NCBI GenBank assembly: GCA_002772545.1
Contig: PFDR01000042.1
Coordinates: forward strand, 6,384 to 40,724
Direction of reading: 5' to 3'
DNA from: Candidatus Peregrinibacteria bacterium CG10_big_fil_rev_8_21_14_0_10_49_10
GTDB taxonomy: Bacteria > Patescibacteriota > Gracilibacteria > Peribacterales > Peribacteraceae
Length of the DNA: 34,341 nucleotides
Part shown: piece by piece, positions 25,343 through 34,341 of the stretch
How positions within the stretch are numbered: the first letter of the stretch is position 1
How the letters are laid out: every line of letters starts with the position of its first letter
The notes under the pieces: model-generated
What the model was told of the DNA's origin: nothing
Seen by the model: the letters and a program-made list of their open reading frames with translations, nothing else
Database searches by the model: none
Program-made: the position numbers and the translations under genes

Positions 25343-26380
25343 ATGGCCATCCTTACTCCATTCGAAGAAAATATCCTCTCCAGAGAGGTAAGTGCCGTAC
25401 ATGCTTTTTCGGACACATTTGATGCAAATGCTGCAAGAGACGCTTCCGACCCTCGTACAGCAGACTTTGATGCAGAGGTCACAACGGACTTTCGGTCTTT
25501 GAGACTGACCAATGATACAAAGCACTCCATTGCCCGTAATCCTGACTTAGGTGCATATGCAGCAGAAACGATAATTCGTTTACAAGATCATGCAGCAGGA
25601 CTCATAGAAAGAATTGAACAGAACGGAGTACCGGCTTCTGCAGTACGGAAATACAGAGAGCAACTTCAAGAGCAAACACGACAAGTTGTAGTAAATTGTG
25701 CTAGACGCAATAAACCGGGTGAGCAGAGAACAAACGGTTCGGATTTCCTGCTTGGCATTACCCACAACGGTATAGAAATTTACAGTACACCAGCAGAACT
25801 TCTCCGATTCTGTCGTAGAGATATTTTGAGTTTATTTAGAATTCCTAACAAAAGCCATCCTCTGTTCGATGGACAGAGAGAGCAATTTCGCTCTTCTATT
25901 ATTGCATTAAGTCGATATTTCCCAGAGCATCTGGAACTTCTCTATCGTTACAGTTCAAGAGAAGAGCTCTTAGCGGCATTGGAGAATGGCTCAGAAACAA
26001 CAATTCCCGATCAGAAGCATCCACTTCAGCTCGCCTTTGCAGACCGATATGGAAACGTGCGAGCGCGGGCAAGAGATATTGCGCATACCCGTGGACAGAT
26101 GGAGGAATGTCTCAATGGCAGTGGTGTAGTAGGTATTCGCAATGGGCATGAATCCACACCTATTATCGCTCATGTTACGAAATGCTTAGATGAAGTACCA
26201 GGAGATCAAATAGGTATTTATCACAACGTTGCAGATGGAAAAACACGTACTGGAGAACCTGGATACCTCGAAATTGTGCGTAAGTTTCCTGATGAAGGCG
26301 GGGAAGAAGAAGTAACACAAGATGCCTACGAAACTATCGGTGCAAAATTAGGACATCAATTGGAAATTGTTGCTGTGTAG
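25343..26380 (+). CDS. Uncharacterised protein; C-terminus resembles SAM-hydroxide adenosyltransferase (DUF62) C-terminal barrel
   Basis: FADRYGNVRARARDI...GDQIGIYHNVADGKTRTGEPGYLEIVRKF...IGAKLGHQLEIVAV recalls the DUF62 C-domain pattern; N-terminal SAM-binding motif not seen. Confidence 0.6.
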   Translation: MAILTPFEENILSREVSAVHAFSDTFDANAARDASDPRTADFDAEVTTDFRSLRLTNDTKHSIARNPDLGAYAAETIIRLQDHAAGLIERIEQNGVPASAVRKYREQLQEQTRQVVVNCARRNKPGEQRTNGSDFLLGITHNGIEIYSTPAELLRFCRRDILSLFRIPNKSHPLFDGQREQFRSSIIALSRYFPEHLELLYRYSSREELLAALENGSETTIPDQKHPLQLAFADRYGNVRARARDIAHTRGQMEECLNGSGVVGIRNGHESTPIIAHVTKCLDEVPGDQIGIYHNVADGKTRTGEPGYLEIVRKFPDEGGEEEVTQDAYETIGAKLGHQLEIVAV

Positions 26381-26410
26381 CAATATTCGCTCTTTAACAT
26401 CACTTTTTTT

Positions 26411-26472
26411 ACACTGCCGACTGGTGGTCACCGTGTTACAACGTGTAATACTGTGGATACCACCGGCAGTGT
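26411..26472. other. Large imperfect hairpin of about 30 bp in the 5' region of the 26498 gene
   Basis: ACACTGCCGACTGGTGGTCACCGTGTTACA-ACG-TGTAATACTGTGGATACCACCGGCAGTGT. Confidence 0.85.
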
Positions 26473-26497
26473 ACTGCGTTTAGAAAGGAGGCCTGTT

Positions 26498-27097
26498 ATG
26501 GCCAAGAAATCTTCTAGGAAGAAGCCGAAGGCTACTGCAGATGCTTCTGCACAGGAGAGTGTGGGAAGCGTTCTCTGTAACCTTACAGAAAGTCAGGAAG
26601 GATTTTTACAGAAATGTATAAAACATAAATTCTTCTGTGCAATCGAAAAACCTCTTCCTGTTACGTTCCCAGATGAGATGCTTTCACTCTGGAATACACT
26701 CCCGCACTTTGCAGAACTCAATGGAATCTGGCAGAGAGTGTATCTGAATAGAATGCTCACTCTGGGTGAGGAATCGGCAGTCTTACGAGTGGGACTTTTT
26801 ACGTTGATCCCTCCTCTGCAAAAACCGGAGACGACAGAGAAACCAAATACTCTTTTCTTATTTCAGAGTGAGGAAGAAGCAAGAAGTTCTCTTTTGGAAA
26901 CAGAAAAAGCCCTGGTAAGAAATATCGGTTCTTTAGGGGGCATTTGGGTGAGTTCTGCTCTTGCTGTTTGCTTTAGTACCTCAAAAGACATCTGTATCGG
27001 TGAAGAAATAGTATGGCAAAGAGGTATTTATCTCCTTGCTCATGCCAGAGGCTTCTCACATACCGATTTCGTTCCTCAGAAATGGACCCAGGAGTAG
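26498..27097 (+). CDS. Hypothetical protein with basic N-terminus
   Basis: MAKKSSRKKPK...; strong SD AAAGGAGG at 26484..26491. Confidence 0.7.
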   Translation: MAKKSSRKKPKATADASAQESVGSVLCNLTESQEGFLQKCIKHKFFCAIEKPLPVTFPDEMLSLWNTLPHFAELNGIWQRVYLNRMLTLGEESAVLRVGLFTLIPPLQKPETTEKPNTLFLFQSEEEARSSLLETEKALVRNIGSLGGIWVSSALAVCFSTSKDICIGEEIVWQRGIYLLAHARGFSHTDFVPQKWTQE

Positions 27098-27117
27098 AAA
27101 ACGCAGTAAGGTCGGAA

Positions 27118-27149
27118 GGCGGGGAGAAGAGTAATCTTCTTCCCCGCCA
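27118..27149. other. Hairpin GGCGGGGAGAAGA-GTAA-TCTTCTTCCCCGCC between convergent genes
   Basis: 13-bp stem with one bulge, no T-tract. Confidence 0.75.
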
Positions 27150-27200
27150 ACCAATAGAAAGAATACCTCTCCAAATGTGGTACATGCTATGAAATGTGGG

Positions 27201-29234
27201 CTATTTTACTGAAGACAAAAACTTCTCCGCCGCCCTCCTCGCCCGTACCACCAATTCCGGATTCATGAGACCGGATTGCCGGTATTCGGGAATGCCGCTC
27301 TGTCGGAAGCCGTAGAGCTCTCCGGGGCCGCGAATCTGCAGGTCTATTTCTGCCAGCTTAAAGCCATCGTGGTGTTTTTCCATCGCTTTCAGGCGCTGTG
27401 AGCGAGATTGTTCCGGTGTGGTGGTAAACAGGAAGCAGTAGCTTTTATGGTCCCCCCTTCCCACACGACCACGAAACTGATGAAGTTGTGAGAGTCCAAA
27501 ACGTTCGGAGCCTTCTATAATCATTATAGAGGCATTGGGCACATCTATTCCCACTTCTATTACCGATGTGGAAACGAGGATATCGCTGTTGCAGTCTTTG
27601 AATGTGCGCATGGTTTCCTCTTTTTCCGCGGGCGTCATTTTGCCATGCAGGATGGCAATGCGGCGGCGCGGAAAACTTTCTGTTAAACGAGCAGCCTCCT
27701 GCTGCACACTTTTAATTTCTGCCATCTCTTCGTGCTCAGATCCCGTTATGAGCGGACAGATGACAAAGGCCTGCCTCCCTTGATCAATTTGATGGTCTAT
27801 AAAGAGCTCCACTTCTTTTCTCCCTGTGGGAGGCACCACCTTGGTATCTATGGGCTTGCGATTCCCCGGTTTTTCTAGCAAAACAGAAAGGTCATGATGA
27901 CCGAATGCGGTAAGCGCAAGAGTACGCGGAATGGGTGTGGCTGTCATAGAAAGAAAGTGGGGACTCCCCTTCTCCTTGAGTTTCTGGCGCTGGAGTACAC
28001 CAAAGCGGTGCTGCTCATCCACAATCACCAAGGTAAGATCCTTAAACTGCACACTCTCCTGTATGAGTGCATGGGTACCTATAATCAGGTCTATGCTTCC
28101 GTTTGCGAGTCTCATGCGCACATCGTCTGCATCATTCTTTGGAACAGATCCTGTGAGCAGTGCAACGGTAGGGTGCCGCATGGTAAGTTTTCCTTTTTGA
28201 GCCTTCAGGTATTTGTGAAAACTGATGAGCGTTTGCCCTATGCTCTGTGCATGCTGCTTTGCCAGAACTTCCGTAGGCACCATGAGCGCACACTGGCCGC
28301 CATGTCGTATGACATTGGCCATCACTGCAGTTGCGACCAATGTTTTGCCGGAACCCACGTCTCCTTCCAGGAGTCGCGACATGGATTTTCCCTTCTCCAT
28401 ATCTTTCAGAATTTCATAGATGGCAACCTTCTGGCTTCCTGTGGGAGTAAACCTAAGTGACGCAAAAAATGCACGAATGAGTTCTATATCCATAGGAACC
28501 TTCAGGCGGTTCTGTACCTCTCCCTGCCATTCCTTCTTTCTCTCCAGTGCCTCTTTCTGTACCCGGTACATCTCCTCAAACTCCATACGGTCACGCGCAC
28601 GCTGTACCTGTGCTGGTTCACTCGGGAAGTGAAGCCACCGCACAGCTTCGCTCCGACCTATCAGGCCTTCTTCCTGCAGCACTTCTTCCGGCAGGGTTTC
28701 CTGGAGCAACCCTATGGCATCCTGTACCAGAACAATTTTTTCCCGCAGCCACTTACTCGTTATAATTTCGTACTGTGGATAAAGCGGAACAAGCCTGCCG
28801 GCATGGAGAAGGTCGTGTACTCCTCCCACTCCGGAAGATTCAAACTGCGGACTCTGTATTTGGAGTTTTCTGCCTTTGAGTGTGACCTTACCCGTACATA
28901 CGACCTCTTCTCCGTTACTGAGCATCCGTACGATGTGCGGCTGATTGAACCAAATGAGCTCAGCCTGATCCCCGTTTTCATCGGTCATCACCGCACGCAC
29001 AAATTGCTTTCGTGAGCGGGTACGTATGAGCTTAAGGCCTTCCACCACACCACGAATACTTACTTTAGCCCCAACAGGAGCGCTTTGCAGGGTGTGCATT
29101 TGACTCAAATCTTCATGCGCACGCGGAAGGTACAGCAGAAGGTCCTCCACCGTCTGTACATGCAGCACCCTCAGAGCATCTATGTACTCTTCCCGTGTAC
29201 GGAGCACCTTTGCAAGCGGAGTGGTGAGATCCAT
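27201..29234 (-). CDS. recG: ATP-dependent DNA helicase RecG
   Basis: LLEGDVGSGKTLVATAVMANVI, DEQHRFGVLQRQKLKEKG, SMTATPIPRTLALTAFG, QFRGRVGRGDHKSYCFL. Confidence 0.97.
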   Translation of the reverse strand: MDLTTPLAKVLRTREEYIDALRVLHVQTVEDLLLYLPRAHEDLSQMHTLQSAPVGAKVSIRGVVEGLKLIRTRSRKQFVRAVMTDENGDQAELIWFNQPHIVRMLSNGEEVVCTGKVTLKGRKLQIQSPQFESSGVGGVHDLLHAGRLVPLYPQYEIITSKWLREKIVLVQDAIGLLQETLPEEVLQEEGLIGRSEAVRWLHFPSEPAQVQRARDRMEFEEMYRVQKEALERKKEWQGEVQNRLKVPMDIELIRAFFASLRFTPTGSQKVAIYEILKDMEKGKSMSRLLEGDVGSGKTLVATAVMANVIRHGGQCALMVPTEVLAKQHAQSIGQTLISFHKYLKAQKGKLTMRHPTVALLTGSVPKNDADDVRMRLANGSIDLIIGTHALIQESVQFKDLTLVIVDEQHRFGVLQRQKLKEKGSPHFLSMTATPIPRTLALTAFGHHDLSVLLEKPGNRKPIDTKVVPPTGRKEVELFIDHQIDQGRQAFVICPLITGSEHEEMAEIKSVQQEAARLTESFPRRRIAILHGKMTPAEKEETMRTFKDCNSDILVSTSVIEVGIDVPNASIMIIEGSERFGLSQLHQFRGRVGRGDHKSYCFLFTTTPEQSRSQRLKAMEKHHDGFKLAEIDLQIRGPGELYGFRQSGIPEYRQSGLMNPELVVRARRAAEKFLSSVK

Positions 29235-29373
29235 GCAGGAAGTATAGCGTATGCGTATGCTGTATGCGGTATGGCGTCTGTGAGTTTTTAGGAGAAATTC
29301 TCCCTTTGTTTTTTACCCGACTTCGCAGAATGCCTCGAGCGTAAGCCGGTGGAGCTTCACATACGACATACCC

Positions 29374-29925
29374 CTATGAAGAGCTTGCCTGTTCCAGCAG
29401 TGACACAATGTTTTCATTATGCCCATTATAGACCGCCACAACTGCTCCGTTTCTAAAGTATGCTGCATCCTCACCCCAGTACACACCCATCCCCTTGGTT
29501 GTTTTGCCGCTTTCCTGCACACTCGTTATGTCCTGCTGCGCCTCCTCTGCAGAAGCGAAACGGAAGAAGAAGACCATTTCATTCTGAAGCACAACAGTTT
29601 TACCATGTTCACCCATCACGGCAGGATCCATATCCCAGGTGAAATCAAGTGCTTCACCCCTCTCCTGCAGAGCGAGGAAGAAAGGTTCGTTTTTCCAGTC
29701 CTCCGCTCCGGGTTCCCGCTGTGTCTCCTGTATGGGTTTCCCCAACGGAAACTCTCCGCTTTCTGTCACACACTTCAGGTACTCCCCCTGCACTACGAGA
29801 CCACCCTCCTCCTTACAATCTTTTACATCCCGAACTTCCTCCGTAGGTATCACATCCGCGGTGGAAGAGCTTTTGCATGCTGAGAGCAGCAGGAGCGTTG
29901 CGATGAAGATGGAATACTTTTTCAT
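29374..29925 (-). CDS. Lipoprotein, unknown function
   Basis: Lipobox LLLLSAC; 183 aa. Confidence 0.75.
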   Translation of the reverse strand: MKKYSIFIATLLLLSACKSSSTADVIPTEEVRDVKDCKEEGGLVVQGEYLKCVTESGEFPLGKPIQETQREPGAEDWKNEPFFLALQERGEALDFTWDMDPAVMGEHGKTVVLQNEMVFFFRFASAEEAQQDITSVQESGKTTKGMGVYWGEDAAYFRNGAVVAVYNGHNENIVSLLEQASSS

Positions 29926-29929
29926 AATT

Positions 29930-30382
29930 TTAGGGCAGAGAGAATGAAACAGTCACCTCCAGGCGGTCCAGGTGTACACCGTCCTTCGGCGAAACATCGT
30001 ACAACTCCAGTGTACCTGCCGGCGCACCCGGCATGCCATAGAAAATAGAACCTTCAAATGGAAGAAATGCTTTTTCGTTCACTCCCTTTGTGCGGAGCTT
30101 CCCCTCTGCAAGGGACTTCCCGAGTGCATCTGTGAGTGTATAGAAGACAGTCCCTTCAAAGACACGAGCCGTACCCCGCACCGTAAAGGGACTTTGAATA
30201 CTATCGTATGCATATGGCACTTCTACCCGGATGTTTTCACTCCTTTCCTTAGAAACCCTATTCGTAAACGCAGAAAATACAGAACCGCAGGTATCTCCTC
30301 TGCACATATAAGCAAGAAGAACGATTCCTGCACTAAGTGCTATAAAGCCGCCGGCAAACTTTCCAAATGCTTTAAGGAGCAT
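29930..30382 (-). CDS. Membrane-anchored Gmad2-like (Ig-like) domain protein
   Basis: SIQSPFTVRGTARVFEGTVFYTLTDALGKSLAEGKLRTKG...LELYDVSPKDGVHLDRLEVTVSF; start MLLKAFGKF at 30382. Confidence 0.7.
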   Translation of the reverse strand: MLLKAFGKFAGGFIALSAGIVLLAYMCRGDTCGSVFSAFTNRVSKERSENIRVEVPYAYDSIQSPFTVRGTARVFEGTVFYTLTDALGKSLAEGKLRTKGVNEKAFLPFEGSIFYGMPGAPAGTLELYDVSPKDGVHLDRLEVTVSFSLP

Positions 30383-30497
30383 ATATACCCTGATTGTAGC
30401 ATTTATCCTTCGTTCATGTGCGTCGATATTTTTCTCTACGAAGAAAAAGAGATGTACTCTAGTCATTGTATACATCTTTCATCATACTGGAACCAAT

Positions 30498-30510
30498 CGG
30501 GGCGTAGCTC
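30498..30510 (+). pseudogene. 13-nt 5' fragment of tRNA-Pro followed by REP-like sequence
   Basis: CGGGGCGTAGCTC identical to tRNA-Pro 5' end, followed by CAACCTCCGTCCGCCTTCCAACTTCGC. Confidence 0.55.
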
Positions 30511-30586
30511 CAACCTCCGTCCGCCTTCCAACTTCGCTTTATATTCACTGTAATTTCTCATAGCGTATGAGATACTATTGGACACA

Positions 30587-30662
30587 CGGGGCGTAGCTCA
30601 GTTGGTAGAGTGCGTGGTTTGGGACCACGAGGTCGCTGGTTCGAGCCCAGTCGCCCCGACCA
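30587..30662 (+). tRNA. tRNA-Pro (UGG), CCA encoded
   Basis: CGGGGCG/CGCCCCG acceptor; CGTGG-TTTGGGA-CCACG anticodon arm; CTGG-TTCGAGC-CCAG T-arm. Confidence 0.96.
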
Positions 30663-30810
30663 AGTTGAATTGAAAATAAGTAAGAAGCGCAGGGACGAAT
30701 CCATCGCAATTACCAATATTTTCACCAGCACAGGATGCATCCTGCGCGTTCATTTGGGCATATAAGTCAGTGCAACTGCTAAAGAGAAAATAAGGTACAA
30801 TGTATTTCCT

Positions 30811-32934
30811 ATGGAGTGCACGGTTCTCACCGCATCAAAATCATCGGGTATTTCAAATGGTCTCACCTACGAGGCACCCGAGGGCAGTGTAGGCATCGGC
30901 TCCCCTGTTCTTGTGCCTCTGCGGAAGAAGATGACAGAGGGTATTGTACTGGCACTCAACGAAAAGCGGGAAAACACATTTGACGTAAAAGCTATTAAAC
31001 AGGCTCTGAGTGCAAATCCACTTCTCCCGTCGTTTCATATACAGACACTGCGCTGGATGGCTGAGAAGTATATGTGCACTCTTCGTCAGGCCATAGCCAT
31101 CTTTCTTCCCTCACTCTCCTGGAAGGACCTGCTCCCAAAAGAGCAGAAGACGTACAGACTCTCCGGTAAGAAAATAGAGGGTATAAAGGGGAAGAAACAA
31201 CGCACTGTCTGCGACTATCTCCTGGGAAAAGATGCTGTAGAGGCTTCTGCGCTGCGGGAAGAGACGGGATGTTCCCTTGCCACCCTACGTTCGCTTTTGG
31301 AAAAAGGAGTACTCACCGAGGAAACAAGTACAAAATCATCACTCCCCTCCTCTCCTGCAAACATCACGTGGCCAACGCTTACAGATGTACAACAGTCTGT
31401 AGCATCATCCATAGCAAAAGAAGACCGTCCTTCTCTCCTTTTTGGCATCACAAGCAGCGGAAAGACAGAAGTGTACGCACAGATGATTGCAGAGGCCGTA
31501 ACGTCCGGAAAATCCGCCATTCTCCTCGTTCCGGAAATTTTGCTTACCGAGCACTGCATTCACCGGTTTCAGGCGCTGCTTTCCCCCGAGCGCATTCAGG
31601 TGGTACACAGCAGACTGACGCCTTCGGCACGCAAGGCTGCCTGGCGTGCGTGCCGTGCGGGGGAGGTAGACTTGGTCATCGGCTCCCGGAGTGCCCTCTT
31701 CTCTCCTCTGGAAAACCTCGGTCTGGTGGTGATAGATGAAGAACACGAGTGGACGTATAAAAATGAACAGACACCTCGGTATCATGCACGGGAAACCGCG
31801 GAGGCGCTCTGCAGATTTGCAGGCGCCAAACTCCTGCTGGGTACTGCAACACCGTCGCTGGAATCCTGGCAACGCGCAAAGGGGGGGGTGTACCATCTTG
31901 TAAGGCTCCCCGACCGGTACAAAGGACACGCGCTTCCTGCCGTACGTGTTGTGGATTTGGCAGACGTGACATTTGGCAAAAGCTACCCCTTTTCTCCTCC
32001 GCTCTTCGAAGCGATAGAACAGCGGCTCAAAATGGGTGAACAATCCATTCTGTTTCTCAACAGACGTGGCCTGGCCAGCGCTTTGCTCTGTCTGGAATGT
32101 CGCCGGCGGGTAGTCTCTCCCGATTCACAGCTGCCATTTACCGTACATAGAGGGATAGACGGAAGGTCTCGTCTCATTGATCATACGACCAATCTCACAG
32201 TAGAGGCTCCCAAGTACTGCCCGCACTGCGGCTCTGCTTCTCTACGGGAAGTGGGAGCGGGAACTGTGCGCATAGAAGATATTCTTTTAGAGCGGTTTCC
32301 GCAGGCACGCATTCTACGTGCCGATAAAGACACGCTCACGCATCCGGAGCACATGCGTCTGCTCTTACAGAAGATGCGCCAGGGACAGGCAGATATTTTG
32401 CTGGGTACCCAGTCTGTGGTAAAAGGCCTGGACCTGCCCCATGTGACACTCGCAGCGGTGCTCATCGCAGACATTGGTCTCTCACTGCCTCACTTTCGTG
32501 CGGGAGAAAGAATTTTTCAGCTTCTCACACAGCTGACGGGGCGCAGCGGACGAGCGCAGCCCGGTGAAGTCATCATACAGACCTTCCGGCCGCAGGCACC
32601 CGAAGTGCGCCTTGCGGCGGAGCACAAAACAGAAGAGTACCTGGACACAGAACTCAAATTGCGCGTACACGCCGGCTACCCCCCCGCAACGGAAATGGTA
32701 CGACTCCTTACGCGCGGAACCGGAGCTGCACATCGTGCTCAGGCTGTAGCCACAGATGCTCGTGAACGAGCAAGAACACATACCGGAGAACTCCATATCA
32801 GCTGTGCCCCCACTCTTTTTGGTGGCGGTAAGGTCTGGCATGTGCTCCTCCGTGGCAACGATTCCCGATCTCTGCTTGCACATCTCAGCCTGGAAGACAT
32901 GATCGTGGATATCGACCCGGTCGAGTGTGTGTAA
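30811..32934 (+). CDS. priA: Primosomal protein N' (PriA helicase)
   Basis: LLFGITSSGKTEVYAQMI, IDEEHEWTYKNEQTPRYHARETA, Cys motifs CLECRRR and YCPHCGS, LTGRSGRAQPGEVIIQT. Confidence 0.95.
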   Translation: MECTVLTASKSSGISNGLTYEAPEGSVGIGSPVLVPLRKKMTEGIVLALNEKRENTFDVKAIKQALSANPLLPSFHIQTLRWMAEKYMCTLRQAIAIFLPSLSWKDLLPKEQKTYRLSGKKIEGIKGKKQRTVCDYLLGKDAVEASALREETGCSLATLRSLLEKGVLTEETSTKSSLPSSPANITWPTLTDVQQSVASSIAKEDRPSLLFGITSSGKTEVYAQMIAEAVTSGKSAILLVPEILLTEHCIHRFQALLSPERIQVVHSRLTPSARKAAWRACRAGEVDLVIGSRSALFSPLENLGLVVIDEEHEWTYKNEQTPRYHARETAEALCRFAGAKLLLGTATPSLESWQRAKGGVYHLVRLPDRYKGHALPAVRVVDLADVTFGKSYPFSPPLFEAIEQRLKMGEQSILFLNRRGLASALLCLECRRRVVSPDSQLPFTVHRGIDGRSRLIDHTTNLTVEAPKYCPHCGSASLREVGAGTVRIEDILLERFPQARILRADKDTLTHPEHMRLLLQKMRQGQADILLGTQSVVKGLDLPHVTLAAVLIADIGLSLPHFRAGERIFQLLTQLTGRSGRAQPGEVIIQTFRPQAPEVRLAAEHKTEEYLDTELKLRVHAGYPPATEMVRLLTRGTGAAHRAQAVATDARERARTHTGELHISCAPTLFGGGKVWHVLLRGNDSRSLLAHLSLEDMIVDIDPVECV

Positions 32935-32998
32935 TGCTGCGACTTGAATGCTCAGGAGGAATTCCCTAGACTCAAACGTACCCTCCCCTCTCTTTCGT

Positions 32999-34195
32999 AT
33001 GAAAAAAACTGCTGCGCTCTGGCTCGGACTTTTCCTTTTTGTTCCGGTATCCGCTTCTGCCTCGTTCCTCTTTGCAGAAGAGGATTTGACCATTGTTATA
33101 CCCTTGAATGATGACACCTATGCCGCAGGAGGAACCGTAGTCGTACAGGAAGATGTAGACGGAGACTTGTACCTTGCAGGAGGAGACGTAACAGTAAAAG
33201 GTACTGTGAAACAAGATCTGATTGTTGCCGGTGGCGATGTTACACTCGGTGGAACCATAGGAGATGATGCGCGCATTCTTGCCGGGAAAGTCTTCATTAC
33301 CTCCACAGTAGAGGATGACCTTATTATTTTGGGCGGTGATGTGACCCTTTTAGAAGGCTCACATGTCAAAGGTGATGTACGTGTGCTGGGGGGAGATGTG
33401 GTAGTGGATGGCATGGTGGATGGCAACCTGCATGTGCGCGGTGGCTCACTCAAGTTTAGCGGCAGTATAGGGGGCGATGTAGATGTACGCACCGAGACAT
33501 TGCGTTTCAACGGTCACACCGCCGGCAATGCGGTTCTCGCCGCAAAAGATTTTAACATCAGCAATACGGCCCACTTTGAGCAGGATGTGCACTACTGGCA
33601 GCCGGAAGGTGTGTACTACTTTGCAGGAGCAACCGTGGAAGGGAAGAGTGCATACGACGAAGACCTTGCTCTCAAAGCATTCGACAGTGTTAAAAAGACC
33701 GCTCTGGATGTCTTTAAAGCAGGGCTCATTGCCATAGCCGGGTTCAGCCTGCTCTCCGCTTCTCTGCTTATATTCCTGATGATCCTTACAACAAAAACGT
33801 ATTTTGTAGACGGAGCGAATCGTCTCAAAAAGGCGCCCGGCCTCAGTCTGTGGTACGGCTTTTTGTATCTCCTTGTTACACCCGTGATTGCTCTGGCCTT
33901 CTGCGCGACCATTATTGGTATTCCCATCGGTCTCTTTATTGCTGTGCTCTACCTCTTTACGGTCTTCTATGCACATGCATTTGCATCCGTTCTCTACGCA
34001 AAGTGGCTACAACTCCGCTACAAAAAGAATTGGAGCACCTTCCGTCTCTTCCTCGCTTCCGTAGGCATCTACGTTCTCCTCCGGGTCGTTTCCCTCATTC
34101 CACTCCTGGGTACCTTTGCTATTTCTCTTCTGGTTCTCATGATGTTTGGCGCACTCGCACATACGGAGTACGTGAAGTACAAGAAGGTCTGCTGA
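32999..34195 (+). CDS. Exported bactofilin/polymer-forming-like beta-helix protein with C-terminal TM domain (DUF8173-like)
   Basis: Signal peptide; repeats DGDLYLAGGDVTVKGTVKQDLIVAGGDVTLGGTIGDDARILAG; four or more TM segments at the C-terminus. Confidence 0.8.
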   Translation: MKKTAALWLGLFLFVPVSASASFLFAEEDLTIVIPLNDDTYAAGGTVVVQEDVDGDLYLAGGDVTVKGTVKQDLIVAGGDVTLGGTIGDDARILAGKVFITSTVEDDLIILGGDVTLLEGSHVKGDVRVLGGDVVVDGMVDGNLHVRGGSLKFSGSIGGDVDVRTETLRFNGHTAGNAVLAAKDFNISNTAHFEQDVHYWQPEGVYYFAGATVEGKSAYDEDLALKAFDSVKKTALDVFKAGLIAIAGFSLLSASLLIFLMILTTKTYFVDGANRLKKAPGLSLWYGFLYLLVTPVIALAFCATIIGIPIGLFIAVLYLFTVFYAHAFASVLYAKWLQLRYKKNWSTFRLFLASVGIYVLLRVVSLIPLLGTFAISLLVLMMFGALAHTEYVKYKKVC

Positions 34196-34197
34196 CC

Positions 34198-34242
34198 AGC
34201 TTATTAGCTTTGCTAGCTTGACTAGCTTTATGAGCTACGTTA
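34198..34242 (+). repeat. 9-nt periodic repeat, second copy (AGCTTAT TAGCTTTGC TAGCTTGAC TAGCTTTAT GAGC)
   Basis: Phased TAGCTT units immediately after a stop codon; same family as 7936..7970. Confidence 0.75.
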
Positions 34243-34341
34243 GAAGATCTTGATACCAAGATTCGGTAAAGTGGACATTTTTGCAGGCTGAAACACAGAT
34301 CACTCGCCTCGTAGGAACTCCTCAATCATCGGTTGTTTCTG

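Overview
Gene-dense window of about 34 kb that looks like a Patescibacteria/CPR-type bacterial genome (possibly the Peregrinibacteria/Peribacteria side; this placement is inference only). Housekeeping genes read directly from the translations: truncated glycosyltransferase, DciA-like protein, rpsP with a long acidic/Pro/Ala tail, KH protein, secG, family-5 ABC substrate-binding protein, rplI, CCA-adding enzyme, endonuclease IV-like TIM barrel, gap, dnaK with a CIRCE operator, obg, M20 peptidase, VanW-like, DsbA-like, recG, priA and a bactofilin/DUF8173-like membrane protein. There are five tRNA genes: Val-UAC, Ile-UAU, Phe-GAA, Ala-CGC and Pro-UGG. The most interesting non-genic signals are: (1) a recurrent arrangement at tRNA genes, with a 5' tRNA-half copy interrupted at GCT^CAG by a REP-like palindrome upstream of the tRNA (Val, Ile, partial Pro) and a shared CCATTCRACTCG...CTCATGGTRAACCA trailer starting in the CCA tail (Val, Ile, Phe); (2) a candidate ribosome-mediated attenuator with leader peptide MMMHMMHTPLRGVRKT and mutually exclusive hairpins, in front of an uncharacterised 345-aa protein with a SAM-hydroxide-adenosyltransferase-like C-terminus; (3) a paired candidate operator, ATTTCSGTAATGGAA, in a divergent promoter region; (4) a 3 x 40-nt tandem array bounded by hairpins; (5) 9-nt periodic TTAGCTTNN repeats after two stop codons; (6) near-universal SD-less and often leaderless gene starts, with one strong-SD exception. 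No tools were run, so homology calls rest on motif recognition only.
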